Below, in pieces: positions 5,171 to 12,347 of a stretch of DNA of 15,992 bases. Origin of the DNA: an uncultured Prevotella sp. (lineage in GTDB: Bacteria; Bacteroidota; Bacteroidia; Bacteroidales; Bacteroidaceae); NCBI GenBank assembly GCA_900554545.1, contig USHW01000048.1, forward strand, positions 1 through 15,992, in the 5' to 3' direction. Positions within the stretch are counted from its first letter, which is position 1; every line of letters begins with the position of its first letter. The notes under the pieces are model-generated. The model was not told where the DNA came from, made no database searches, and worked only from the letters and a program-made list of their open reading frames with translations. The translations under genes were made by a program, and so were the position numbers.

Positions 5171-7801
5171 ATGTCCAAGAAAGACAACGAGCTTACGCCG
5201 ATGATGAAGCAGTTTTTCTCGTTCAAGGCGCAGCATCCCGACGCACTGCTGCTGTTCCGCTGCGGCGACTTCTACGAGACTTACCTGCAAGACGCCATCG
5301 ACGCCAGCCGGATACTCGGCATAACACTGACGCGGCGCAACAACGGCGGCGTGAACAACAATCCCACCGAAATGGCGGGGTTTCCTCACCACGCGCTCGA
5401 CACTTACCTGCCAAAGCTCGTAAGGGCGGGCCGCCGCGTGGCCATCTGCGACCAGCTGGAGGACCCCAAGCTCACCAAGAAGCTCGTGAAGCGCGGCATA
5501 ACGGAGCTTGTGACGCCGGGCGTGGCCATGACCGACAACGTGCTCGACTACAAAGAAAACAACTTCCTTGCAGCCGTCAACTTCGGACGCACGGCCTGCG
5601 GCGTGGCTTTCCTTGACATATCCACCGGCGAGTTCATTGCCGGTGAAGGCTCTTACGACTACGTTGAGAAGCTGCTTGTGAACTTCTCGCCGAAGGAGGT
5701 GCTCTTCGAGCGCGGCAAGAGGGAGACGTTCGAGCGGTGGTTCGGCAGCAAATACTTCACCTTCGAGCTTGATGACTGGGTGTTTGCCGAGCAGACCGCC
5801 GAGCAAAAGCTGCTAAAGCACTTCGGCGTGAAGTCGCTCAAGGGCTTTGGCGTTGACCATCTGCGCAGCGGTGTGACGGCCGCCGGGGCTATACTCCATT
5901 ACCTCGAGATGACCCAGCACACGCACATAGGCCACATAACGTCGCTCGCACGCATCGACGAGGAACGCTACGTGCGCCTCGACCGCTTCACCATACGCTC
6001 CCTTGAACTGCTGCACCCGATGCAGGACGACGGCTCGTCGCTCCTCGATGTGCTCGACCATACCGTAACGCCGATGGGCGCGCGCCTGCTTAGACGCTGG
6101 CTTGTGTTCCCCCTGCGCGACGCAAGGGCCATAGAGTCGAGGCTCGACGTGGTTGACACTTTCTTCCGGAACACAGAGTTCCGCGACGTTGTTGACAGCA
6201 GCTTCCGCCGCGTGGGCGACCTCGAACGCATAATATCAAAGGTGGCCGTGGGGCGCGTTTCGCCGCGCGAAGTGGTGCAGCTGCGCGCCGCCTTGCAGGC
6301 TCTCGGTCCCGTGAAGGCCGCCTGTCTTGAGTCGGGCAACGACTCGCTGCGCCGCATCGGCGAGAACATCAGCCTCTGCGAGAGCCTGCGCGACAGGATA
6401 GGGCGCGAGGTGAACGCCGACCCTCCGCAGCTTGTCAGCAAGGGCGGGGTGATACGCCAAGGAGTGAACGCCGAGCTTGACGAGCTGCGAAGCATATCCA
6501 CCGGCGGCAAGGAGTATCTGCTGAAGATACAGGAGCGCGAGACTGAGGCCACCGGCATAGCCTCGCTGAAGATAGGTTACAACAACGTTTTCGGCTATTA
6601 CTTGGAAGTGCGCAACACGTTCAAGGACAAGGTGCCGCACGACTGGGTGCGCAAGCAGACACTGGCGCAGGCCGAACGTTACATCACTCAGGAGCTGAAG
6701 GAATACGAGGAGAAAATCCTCGGAGCGGAAGACAAAATCCTTTCGCTCGAAGCTAAGCTCTTCGGCGAGCTTGTTGAAGCCATGCAGGAGTACATACCGG
6801 CCATCCAGGCCGACGCCGCCTTGGTGGCTAAAATCGACTGCCTGCTGTCCTTCGCCAAAGCGGCGGAGGAACACGGATACGTCCGTCCGGTGATAGAAGC
6901 CGACGAAATAGTGCTCGACATCAAGCAGGGACGCCACCCGGTGATAGAAACCCAGCTGCCGGTAGGGGAGAGCTACGTGCCCAACGACGTCTACCTTGAC
7001 GACCGCCGACAGCAGATAATCATAATAACAGGTCCCAACATGGCCGGTAAATCGGCTCTGCTGCGACAGACGGCGCTCATCACTCTGATGGCTCAGACGG
7101 GCTGCTACGTGCCGGCAGAGAGCGCGAAAATAGGCTTGGTGGACAAGATTTTCACCCGTGTCGGCGCGTCGGACAACATCTCTTTGGGCGAATCCACGTT
7201 CATGGTGGAAATGACCGAGGCCGCCAACATTCTCAACAACGCCACGCCGCGCTCGCTCGTGCTCTTCGACGAGCTTGGCCGGGGCACGTCGACTTACGAC
7301 GGAATAAGCATCGCATGGGCCATCGTGGAATACCTGCACGAGCACCCCAAGGCCGCCGCACGTACCCTTTTCGCCACCCACTACCACGAGCTTAACGAGA
7401 TGGAAAAGAACTTCAAGCGCATAAAGAACTACAATGTCAGCGTGCGCGAGGTGGACGGCAAGGTCATCTTCCTGCGAAAGCTCGAACGAGGCGGCTCCGA
7501 ACACTCCTTCGGTATCCACGTGGCGCAAATCGCCGGAATGCCGAAGAGCATCGTTCACCGCGCCGAAGCCATACTGAAACAGCTCGAAGCGGACAACGCA
7601 CAGGTGGGCACGGTGGGCAAGCCGTCGGCCGAGAAAATCAACGCCGGCCGCGACGGCATGCAGCTCAGCTTCTTCCAGCTTGACGACCCCGTGCTCTGTC
7701 AGGTGCGCGACGAAATCCTCGGTCTCGACATCGACAACCTCACTCCCGTGGAGGCGCTCAACAAGCTCAATGAAATAAAGAAGATTGTCACGGGAAAATA
7801 G
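5171..7801 (+). CDS. mutS: DNA mismatch repair protein MutS
   Basis: Recognises base mismatches and small loops and recruits MutL for methyl-independent repair. The 876 residues are full length for bacterial MutS1. Domain I opens with MMKQFFSFKAQHPDALLLFR and carries the mismatch-wedge Phe-x-Glu as F34-Y35-E36 in CGDFYETY. The ATPase domain has Walker A GPNMAGKS (621-628), Walker B LVLFDELGRGTSTYDG (DE at 700-701) and the THYHEL loop at 736-741. The C-terminal QLSFFQLDDP segment and LNELKKI-like tail (here LNKLNEIKKIV) are the usual end. The ATG at 5171 follows an A-rich stretch without a Shine-Dalgarno. It has its own promoter box and terminator-insulated start, so it is probably monocistronic. 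Confidence 0.98.
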   Translation: MSKKDNELTPMMKQFFSFKAQHPDALLLFRCGDFYETYLQDAIDASRILGITLTRRNNGGVNNNPTEMAGFPHHALDTYLPKLVRAGRRVAICDQLEDPKLTKKLVKRGITELVTPGVAMTDNVLDYKENNFLAAVNFGRTACGVAFLDISTGEFIAGEGSYDYVEKLLVNFSPKEVLFERGKRETFERWFGSKYFTFELDDWVFAEQTAEQKLLKHFGVKSLKGFGVDHLRSGVTAAGAILHYLEMTQHTHIGHITSLARIDEERYVRLDRFTIRSLELLHPMQDDGSSLLDVLDHTVTPMGARLLRRWLVFPLRDARAIESRLDVVDTFFRNTEFRDVVDSSFRRVGDLERIISKVAVGRVSPREVVQLRAALQALGPVKAACLESGNDSLRRIGENISLCESLRDRIGREVNADPPQLVSKGGVIRQGVNAELDELRSISTGGKEYLLKIQERETEATGIASLKIGYNNVFGYYLEVRNTFKDKVPHDWVRKQTLAQAERYITQELKEYEEKILGAEDKILSLEAKLFGELVEAMQEYIPAIQADAALVAKIDCLLSFAKAAEEHGYVRPVIEADEIVLDIKQGRHPVIETQLPVGESYVPNDVYLDDRRQQIIIITGPNMAGKSALLRQTALITLMAQTGCYVPAESAKIGLVDKIFTRVGASDNISLGESTFMVEMTEAANILNNATPRSLVLFDELGRGTSTYDGISIAWAIVEYLHEHPKAAARTLFATHYHELNEMEKNFKRIKNYNVSVREVDGKVIFLRKLERGGSEHSFGIHVAQIAGMPKSIVHRAEAILKQLEADNAQVGTVGKPSAEKINAGRDGMQLSFFQLDDPVLCQVRDEILGLDIDNLTPVEALNKLNEIKKIVTGK

Positions 7802-7810
7802 TTTTTCAAA

Positions 7811-7981
7811 TCATAATGCACAATTCATAATTCACAATTGCCTGCGGACAAGCGGCAATCGGATTTATGGGTTGTGCATTATCGTTTATAGACTGTTTAT
7901 TGTGTTTGTGGATTATGAATTGACCTTGGTTTGTCGTAATTCCGCAGGCGATTATGAATCATGAATTGTAAATTATGAATT
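7811..7981. repeat. Inverted AATTCATAATTCACAATT tracts with GC-rich inner arms
   Basis: The left tract (7811-7837) is ATAATGCACAATTCATAATT-like. It is followed by the inner arm TTGCCTGCGGA (7838-7848). The matching inner arm TCCGCAGGCGA (7941-7951) precedes the right tract of ATTATGAATCATGAATTG words (7952-7981). About 92 bases lie between the arms. The right tract runs into the next gene, whose start codon at 7975 and first codons (ATG AAT TAT) are part of the repeat. Confidence 0.8.
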
Positions 7982-9264
7982 ATTTAAGACGTTACTTCCT
8001 GTTTTTCATTGCGGTTTTCATCAACGCCTACGGCATCAGCTTCATAACCAAAGCCATGCTCGGCACGTCGCCAATAACAAGCGTGAACTACGTGTTGAGC
8101 ATGTTCACGCCGCTAACGATGGGGCAGTGGACAATCATAGTCAACCTGTCGTTCCTCGTGTTCGAGTTCTTTCTGATGACGCGCGCCCAGCTCCGTGCCG
8201 ACCTTAGGATGTACCTGTTGCAGATACCCATATCGCTTTGCTTCGGCACTTTCATCGACATATCCATGTCATCGCTCGCGTGGCTCGAACCTGTGGGCTA
8301 CGTCGCCAAGGCGGCCAGCACGCTGGCAGGCTGCGTAATCCTTGCCGTGGGCATAGCCCTCGAGGTGAAGGCCGACGTGGCGATGGTGGCCGGCGAGTTT
8401 TTTGTCCGCGTGATAGCACGTAAGATTAAGGGCGACTTCGGCTACGTAAAGCTTGGGTTCGACATTGCCAACGTGCTCATAGCCTGCGGCTTGTCGCTTG
8501 TTTTCCTCCACGGCATACGCGGCATTGGACTGGGTACTGTGGCCGCAGCCGTGCTCGTGGGGCCGATAGTTCATTGGTTGACGCCTTTTTGCCGCGTGTT
8601 CGACGGCCTTTTGGGTTGCGGTTTGCCGTCAATCGGAGCGCAAAAGGCCACATCTGGCAGCTACATCGTCTACACCATAGCGCGCGAGTATGGCAGCGGT
8701 GGCCGCCGTCTGGGCGAAATGCTTGCCGCAAGACTCGGCGTGAAAGTGTATGACAGGGCGTTCATCAAGCTGGCGGCGAAAAACAGCGGCATGGACGAGA
8801 AGTATGTCATGGAGAACGAACAAACCATTCCTTCGTTCTGGCTGAAGTGTATCCTCACGCAGGGCTACGGCACGCAGGCCGGGCGCGGACTGTCGGCTGA
8901 CGACGTGCTCTTCGTGGCCGAGAGCCAGACCGTAAAAGAGCTGGCTGACCGTGAGCCTTGCGTAATCGTCGGTCGCTGCGCCGACTTTGTGCTTAGGGAC
9001 AATCCCAACGTAGTGCGCGTGTTCTGTTACACCGACGAGCAGAGCGCCGTAGACCGCTGTGTCGGCGAATACGGACTTGACAAGGACAAGGCTTTCGCCG
9101 AGATATGCCGCATAAACCGCGCACGCGCCAACCATTACGAATATTACACAGGCCGCCGGTGGGGCGACCCACACAACTACGACCTGGCCGTGAACACCGG
9201 CCGCGTGGGCTTGGAAACGGCATGCAACATGATTATGGAACTCAAGAAACCAACCGCGAAATGA
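7975..9264 (+). CDS. YczE/YitT-like membrane protein fused to a cytidylate-kinase-like domain
   Basis: A 429-residue two-part protein. Residues 1-205 are an integral membrane unit of the YczE/YyaS/YitT type, with hydrophobic segments at about 6-26, 50-68, 80-97, 112-130, 162-179 and 184-203, and the family-like opening with GTSPITSVNYV. Residues 229-429 resemble the cytidylate-kinase-like family: P-loop region IAREYGSGGRRLGEMLAARL (236-254), VYDRAF (258-263), VIVGRCADFVLRDNP (330-344) and the lid-like RARANHYEYYTGRRWGDPHN (382-401). It would place a nucleotide-kinase-type domain at the inner face of the membrane; the substrate is unknown. Its last codon and stop overlap the next gene's start (ATGA), so the two are translationally coupled. 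The start lies inside a repeat tract, so an alternative start cannot be excluded. Confidence 0.83.
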   Translation: MNYLRRYFLFFIAVFINAYGISFITKAMLGTSPITSVNYVLSMFTPLTMGQWTIIVNLSFLVFEFFLMTRAQLRADLRMYLLQIPISLCFGTFIDISMSSLAWLEPVGYVAKAASTLAGCVILAVGIALEVKADVAMVAGEFFVRVIARKIKGDFGYVKLGFDIANVLIACGLSLVFLHGIRGIGLGTVAAAVLVGPIVHWLTPFCRVFDGLLGCGLPSIGAQKATSGSYIVYTIAREYGSGGRRLGEMLAARLGVKVYDRAFIKLAAKNSGMDEKYVMENEQTIPSFWLKCILTQGYGTQAGRGLSADDVLFVAESQTVKELADREPCVIVGRCADFVLRDNPNVVRVFCYTDEQSAVDRCVGEYGLDKDKAFAEICRINRARANHYEYYTGRRWGDPHNYDLAVNTGRVGLETACNMIMELKKPTAK

Positions 9265-9746
9265 TAAGGAAAGCAACTTTTGAGGATGCGCCCCAGATAG
9301 CCGCACTGTACAACCGATACGTAATGAACGGCGTCGAGAGCTTCGAGACCGAGGCCGTAAGCGCCGACGAAATGCGCCGCCGCGTGGCCGGGATATCGCC
9401 GCGCTGGCCTTGCTACGTGGCCGAAGAGTGGGGCAGGGTGGTGGGCTTCTGCTACGCCCACCCGTGGAAGGAGCGCGCAGCCTACTGCAACACGCTTGAA
9501 ACCACAATATACCTCGACCCGTCAGTACACCGCCAAGGCGTCGGCACCGCGCTGATGCGCCAGCTGATAGCCGACTGCCGCGCCCTTGGATGCCGCGCCC
9601 TCATAGCCTGCATCACCGGCGAGAACACGTCCAGCATAGCATTCCACAGCCGCCTCGGCTTCGAGCGGGTGTCCCTTTTCCGCAGCGTGGGCTACAAGAT
9701 GGGCCGCTGGCTCGACGTGGTTGACATGGAACTGCTGCTGTGGTAA
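9261..9746 (+). CDS. GNAT N-acetyltransferase, phosphinothricin/methionine acyltransferase type
   Basis: A 161-residue cytosolic acetyl-CoA-dependent acyltransferase. It begins MIRKATFEDAPQIAALYNRY and carries the PAT/MnaT-like pattern: SFETEAVSADEMRRRV (27-42), W-x-CYVAEEWGRVVGFCYAHPW (49-69), TIYLDPSVHRQGVGTALM (82-99; acetyl-CoA pyrophosphate loop RQGVGTA) and ENTSSIAFHSRLGFERV (121-137). Family members acetylate the amino group of small amino-acid-like compounds such as methionine sulfoximine or phosphinothricin; the exact substrate cannot be read from sequence. The ATG at 9261 overlaps the stop of the upstream kinase fusion by four bases (ATGA). An upstream in-frame extension within that gene is an overlap shadow. 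Confidence 0.9.
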   Translation: MIRKATFEDAPQIAALYNRYVMNGVESFETEAVSADEMRRRVAGISPRWPCYVAEEWGRVVGFCYAHPWKERAAYCNTLETTIYLDPSVHRQGVGTALMRQLIADCRALGCRALIACITGENTSSIAFHSRLGFERVSLFRSVGYKMGRWLDVVDMELLLW

Positions 9747-9783
9747 AAAGGTGATAAGGTGGGAAAGTGAGAAGGTGAGAAAG
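9747..9783 (+). repeat. AAGGTGA-type repeat tract after the GNAT gene
   Basis: Four degenerate copies of AAGGTGAGAAAGTGAG begin at the base after the GNAT stop codon and lead into a long hairpin. The vocabulary is the same as in the 611-696 tract. Confidence 0.75.
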
Positions 9784-9840
9784 AAATAAAAGGAAAATAG
9801 AGGAAATTTACAGAAGTTTTCCTCTATTTTCCTTTTATTT
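9784..9840. terminator. 23-bp palindromic hairpin between convergent GNAT and fic (copy A)
   Basis: The arms 9784-9806 and 9818-9840 are perfect reverse complements (core AAAAGGAAAATAGAGGAAA / TTTCCTCTATTTTCC), with an 11-base loop. It lies between convergent genes and could terminate both directions. The fic stop codon (9824-9826) and last codons are inside the right arm. A near-copy lies at 11187-11233, upstream of fic. Confidence 0.8.
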
Positions 9841-11140
9841 TATGTTTTATGATTTCATCGTATGTTTCGGATTTCACGTATCCGATTAGCCTGTTGTTAA
9901 GCGGTATTTCGTCCATCAGACCTTGCCTTACAAGCCCTTGCAGGTCGGTTCTTGCAGTGTGCCCTGTTATGTTGAAGCGTGTGGCTACTTCCTTTACGGT
10001 CAATATTTCGTTTTCTTTTCCTGTGATGATTTTCAGTATGTGTGCCTGTCGCTGGTTTATGCCTTTCACGCCTTTGAACATCAGGATGCTGTCGCGCTCG
10101 TTGATTTTGCGTTGCAGGTAGTTTTTCAGTTCCTCGTAGGCCCGTTTCATCGTGTCGAGGTTGAACTGGATGAAGTACGACAGGTCGTTGTCGTCGTGTT
10201 CGGTGTAGAGGAAAGCACGCTCGTATTTGGCCTTGCTGGTGTAAATGATGCGTGATATTGACAGGTATTCGGTGAGCCAGTAGCCTTTTTTCATCATGTA
10301 CCAGTAGACCAGTGAGCGCGCCGTGCGGCCGTTGCCGTCGGCGAAGGGGTGGATGTAGGCAAGCATGAAATGCAGTATGATGCCTTTGATTATGGGGTGG
10401 ATGAAGTCGTCGGGCGAGTCGTTGTTGGCGAAGGTGCACAGTTCTTCGAGCAGTTGAGCCACCTCTTCGTGCGGTGGCGGTGTGTGGGCAATGTCGCCTG
10501 TTATGCCGTCCATCGCCACGATGTCGTCGGTCTGGCGAATGCTTCCCTCGTCGTCCTTGTTCTCAAGCGTTCCCGCTGAGATGTAACGGTGGATGTCGAG
10601 CAGCCTTTCCACGGTGAATTCGTCGTCCCTATGCTCCGACAGATAACGTATTGTGGCGTAGTTGTTGGCTATCATAAGCTGGCTCTTGTCGCGCGGCTTA
10701 AGGTTCTTGCGCAGCATGTCCTTGGCTACTTTGCGCGTGGTCGAGGCGCCTTCCATCTGGCTTGAGGCTATTGCTTCCTCCATGACAGAACTTACAAGGT
10801 AGAAGTTCTTGTCGTTTTCGGGTATCAGGTTGTTCGTGCCGAGGCTACCGCCGATGTTCATGTCGAACTCGTGCAGCATGGCGTGCATCTGCTCCGTTAC
10901 GGTGAAATAGAACTTATATTTGCCGAATGTCACGGCTTTCGCGTTGGCTATGCGTTGCAGCTTCACGGCCTGCCACAGCACGGCGGGGTCTACATCTGCC
11001 GGCGCCATATATTTCACTTTGTCCCAGTAGAGGTACGAACTGTTGATTTTCTTCATCAGCTGGGCTGTTTCGGGGTTGTAAATCAGCTTTACGGCTTCCC
11101 TGAAAAGCTTTTGGTTGTGTTTCGGGGTGTTTTCTATCAT
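9824..11140 (-). CDS. Fic-family AMP transferase, class II, with C-terminal winged helix
   Basis: Fic enzymes transfer AMP from ATP to Ser/Thr/Tyr hydroxyls of target proteins. The 438 residues contain the complete active-site motif HPFADGNGRTAR (264-275; catalytic His264). Upstream is an inhibitory-helix motif S-x-x-x-E-G (SSQMEG, 126-131; Glu130), which places it in class II, self-inhibited by its own N-terminal region. Residues 1-100 are a Fic_N-like domain, and about 360-425 look like a winged helix (ILTVKEVATRFNITGHTART), as in SoFic and Bacteroides homologues. No separate antitoxin is seen. The ATG at 11140 was chosen because the longer TTG start overlaps the -7 box. The final IKGK codons and TAG lie inside hairpin copy A. 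Confidence 0.94.
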   Translation of the reverse strand: MIENTPKHNQKLFREAVKLIYNPETAQLMKKINSSYLYWDKVKYMAPADVDPAVLWQAVKLQRIANAKAVTFGKYKFYFTVTEQMHAMLHEFDMNIGGSLGTNNLIPENDKNFYLVSSVMEEAIASSQMEGASTTRKVAKDMLRKNLKPRDKSQLMIANNYATIRYLSEHRDDEFTVERLLDIHRYISAGTLENKDDEGSIRQTDDIVAMDGITGDIAHTPPPHEEVAQLLEELCTFANNDSPDDFIHPIIKGIILHFMLAYIHPFADGNGRTARSLVYWYMMKKGYWLTEYLSISRIIYTSKAKYERAFLYTEHDDNDLSYFIQFNLDTMKRAYEELKNYLQRKINERDSILMFKGVKGINQRQAHILKIITGKENEILTVKEVATRFNITGHTARTDLQGLVRQGLMDEIPLNNRLIGYVKSETYDEIIKHKIKGK

Positions 11141-11158
11141 TGCGTCGTGAATATGCCG

Positions 11159-11166
11159 CAAATATA
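11159..11166 (-). promoter_or_regulatory. fic promoter -7 box
   Basis: TATATTTG on the minus strand, a perfect TAnnTTTG, 18 bases before the fic ATG. A TTG lies 15 bases upstream of it, short of the usual 19-20. Hairpin copy B sits immediately upstream. Confidence 0.65.
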
Positions 11167-11186
11167 AGGAAAATAATCTTACAATA

Positions 11187-11233
11187 AAAGGGAAATAGAG
11201 GAAATTTGCGGAAAATTTCCTCTATTTCCCTTT
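11187..11233. terminator. 21-bp palindromic hairpin between lgt and fic (copy B)
   Basis: The arms 11187-11207 and 11213-11233 are perfect reverse complements (core AAAGGGAAATAGAGGAAATT), with the loop GCGGA. It begins 15 bases after the lgt stop on the minus strand, so it probably ends the lgt transcript. It matches copy A at 9784-9840 except for loop changes and one paired change (A-T at 9794/9830, G-C at 11192/11228). Confidence 0.8.
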
Positions 11234-11247
11234 GTTTCTTTGTTTTC

Positions 11248-12096
11248 TTAACCCTCCGCCCCGAGCCTTTTCGTCACTTTCGGGCAGAACATGCAGACGA
11301 GGCCGAGCGCGATGAAGGGCAGGCTGAGCAGCTGGCCCATGTTGAGGAGCATCGAGGCTTCGAACTCTTCCTGTATGTCCTTGGTGAACTCGATGAAGAA
11401 GCGGGCGGTGAATATCAGCGTTATGCAGAGGCCGAAGAAGAAGCCTGTGCCGACGCGCTGCGGCTGCTTGCGGTAGAGGTACCAGCCGATGAAGAAGAAA
11501 ATGGCGTAGGCTATGGCCTCGTAGAGTTGTCCGGGGTGGCGCGGAAGCAGGTCCACGCGCTCGAAGATGAACGCCCAGGGCACGTCGGTGGCCTTGCCTA
11601 TTATCTCGGAGTTCATCAGGTTGCCCAGGCGTATGAGGCAGGCCGTTACGGGAGTGGCGATGGCCACGTTGTCGAGCACGCGCCAGAGGTTGACCTTTGT
11701 GCGGCGGACGTACAGCCAGAGGGCTATGATTAGTCCGATGGTGCCGCCGTGGCTGGCCAGCCCTTCGTAGCCGGTGAACTTCCACGAGCCGTCGGCCAGG
11801 AAGTGTATGGGCAGCACCATCTCCACCATGTGCTTGCCGCTGGAAAGGAAATAGTCGGGTTCGTAGAACAGGCAGTGGCCCAGGCGCGAGCCTATGAGTA
11901 TGCCTATGAAGCAGTAGATGAACAGCGGGTCAAACAGCTCCGGCTTGATTTTCTGCTCCTGATACAGCTTCCTTACTATGAGGAACGCCGCCAGCAGGCC
12001 CAAGAGCCAGCACAGCGAGTACCAGCGGAGGGCGAAGCCGCCTATGCGGAACGCCACGAGGTCGGGGTTCCAGAGAATGTAGAGAAAAGTGTCCAT
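11248..12096 (-). CDS. lgt: Prolipoprotein diacylglyceryl transferase
   Basis: Transfers diacylglycerol from phosphatidylglycerol to the lipobox cysteine of prolipoproteins at the inner membrane, the first step of lipoprotein maturation. The 282 residues have about seven hydrophobic segments. Diagnostic motifs are YEGLASHGGTIGLIIA (110-125; essential His-Gly-Gly), TACLIRLGNLMNSEIIGKAT (151-170, the Lgt signature with Arg-Leu-Gly-Asn), PRHPGQLYEA (185-194) and RFFIEFTKD (232-240). Length and order are normal for Bacteroidetes Lgt. The hairpin CCCTCCC-AAA-GGGAGGG lies about 23 bases upstream of the start on its leader strand. It stands alone, with fic downstream behind hairpin copy B. Confidence 0.97.
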   Translation of the reverse strand: MDTFLYILWNPDLVAFRIGGFALRWYSLCWLLGLLAAFLIVRKLYQEQKIKPELFDPLFIYCFIGILIGSRLGHCLFYEPDYFLSSGKHMVEMVLPIHFLADGSWKFTGYEGLASHGGTIGLIIALWLYVRRTKVNLWRVLDNVAIATPVTACLIRLGNLMNSEIIGKATDVPWAFIFERVDLLPRHPGQLYEAIAYAIFFFIGWYLYRKQPQRVGTGFFFGLCITLIFTARFFIEFTKDIQEEFEASMLLNMGQLLSLPFIALGLVCMFCPKVTKRLGAEG

Positions 12097-12109
12097 AACA
12101 ATAATTTAC

Positions 12110-12346
12110 CCACCCCAACCCTCCCAAAGGGAGGGAGTTTGATAACCCTTGTTGGTGAGGTAATTCAATTTATATAATTATAATCACATTAATATAACAC
12201 CTGTTTGGCAACGACTTTTGCGCTTGCCACGGCATTTCCGGATGGCAAGGGCTTGATTGTCTTTTGCCGTCTTTTTACGCTTTCATATTACGTAGCCGAA
12301 GAAGCAAACCAAGCTCCCTCCCTTCGGGCGTGACGGGGTTGGTTTG
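12110..12346. repeat. Inverted CCCCAACCCTCCC / GGGGTTGG elements between ychF and lgt, with a hairpin after ychF
   Basis: The left element (12110-12138) contains CCCTCCC-AAA-GGGAGGG (12119-12135), a 7-bp stem with a 3-base loop. The right element (12305-12346) has outer arms CAAACCAA / TTGGTTTG enclosing a C-rich/G-rich stem, begins two bases after the ychF stop, and is a plausible terminator for it. The two elements are rough reverse complements of each other (CCCCAACC versus GGGGTTGG). The 160 bases between are AT-rich at the left and hold a 7-bp CTTGCCA / TGGCAAG stem at 12223-12249. I see no gene. Confidence 0.65.
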
Positions 12347-12347
12347 G

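Noticed and set aside
6236..7558. Long open frame on the minus strand opposite mutS
   Set aside because: It is the mirror of a confidently identified mutS in GC-rich codons; the translation is His/Val/Ala-rich with no family pattern.
8629..9507. Minus-strand frame across the kinase fusion and GNAT genes
   Set aside because: Both sense genes have strong motifs and a coupled overlap; the antisense frame has none.
12140..12300. Possible tRNA or small RNA in the gap between ychF and lgt
   Set aside because: Only a 7-bp stem is found; no cloverleaf, no TAnnTTTG box in a sensible place and no terminator.
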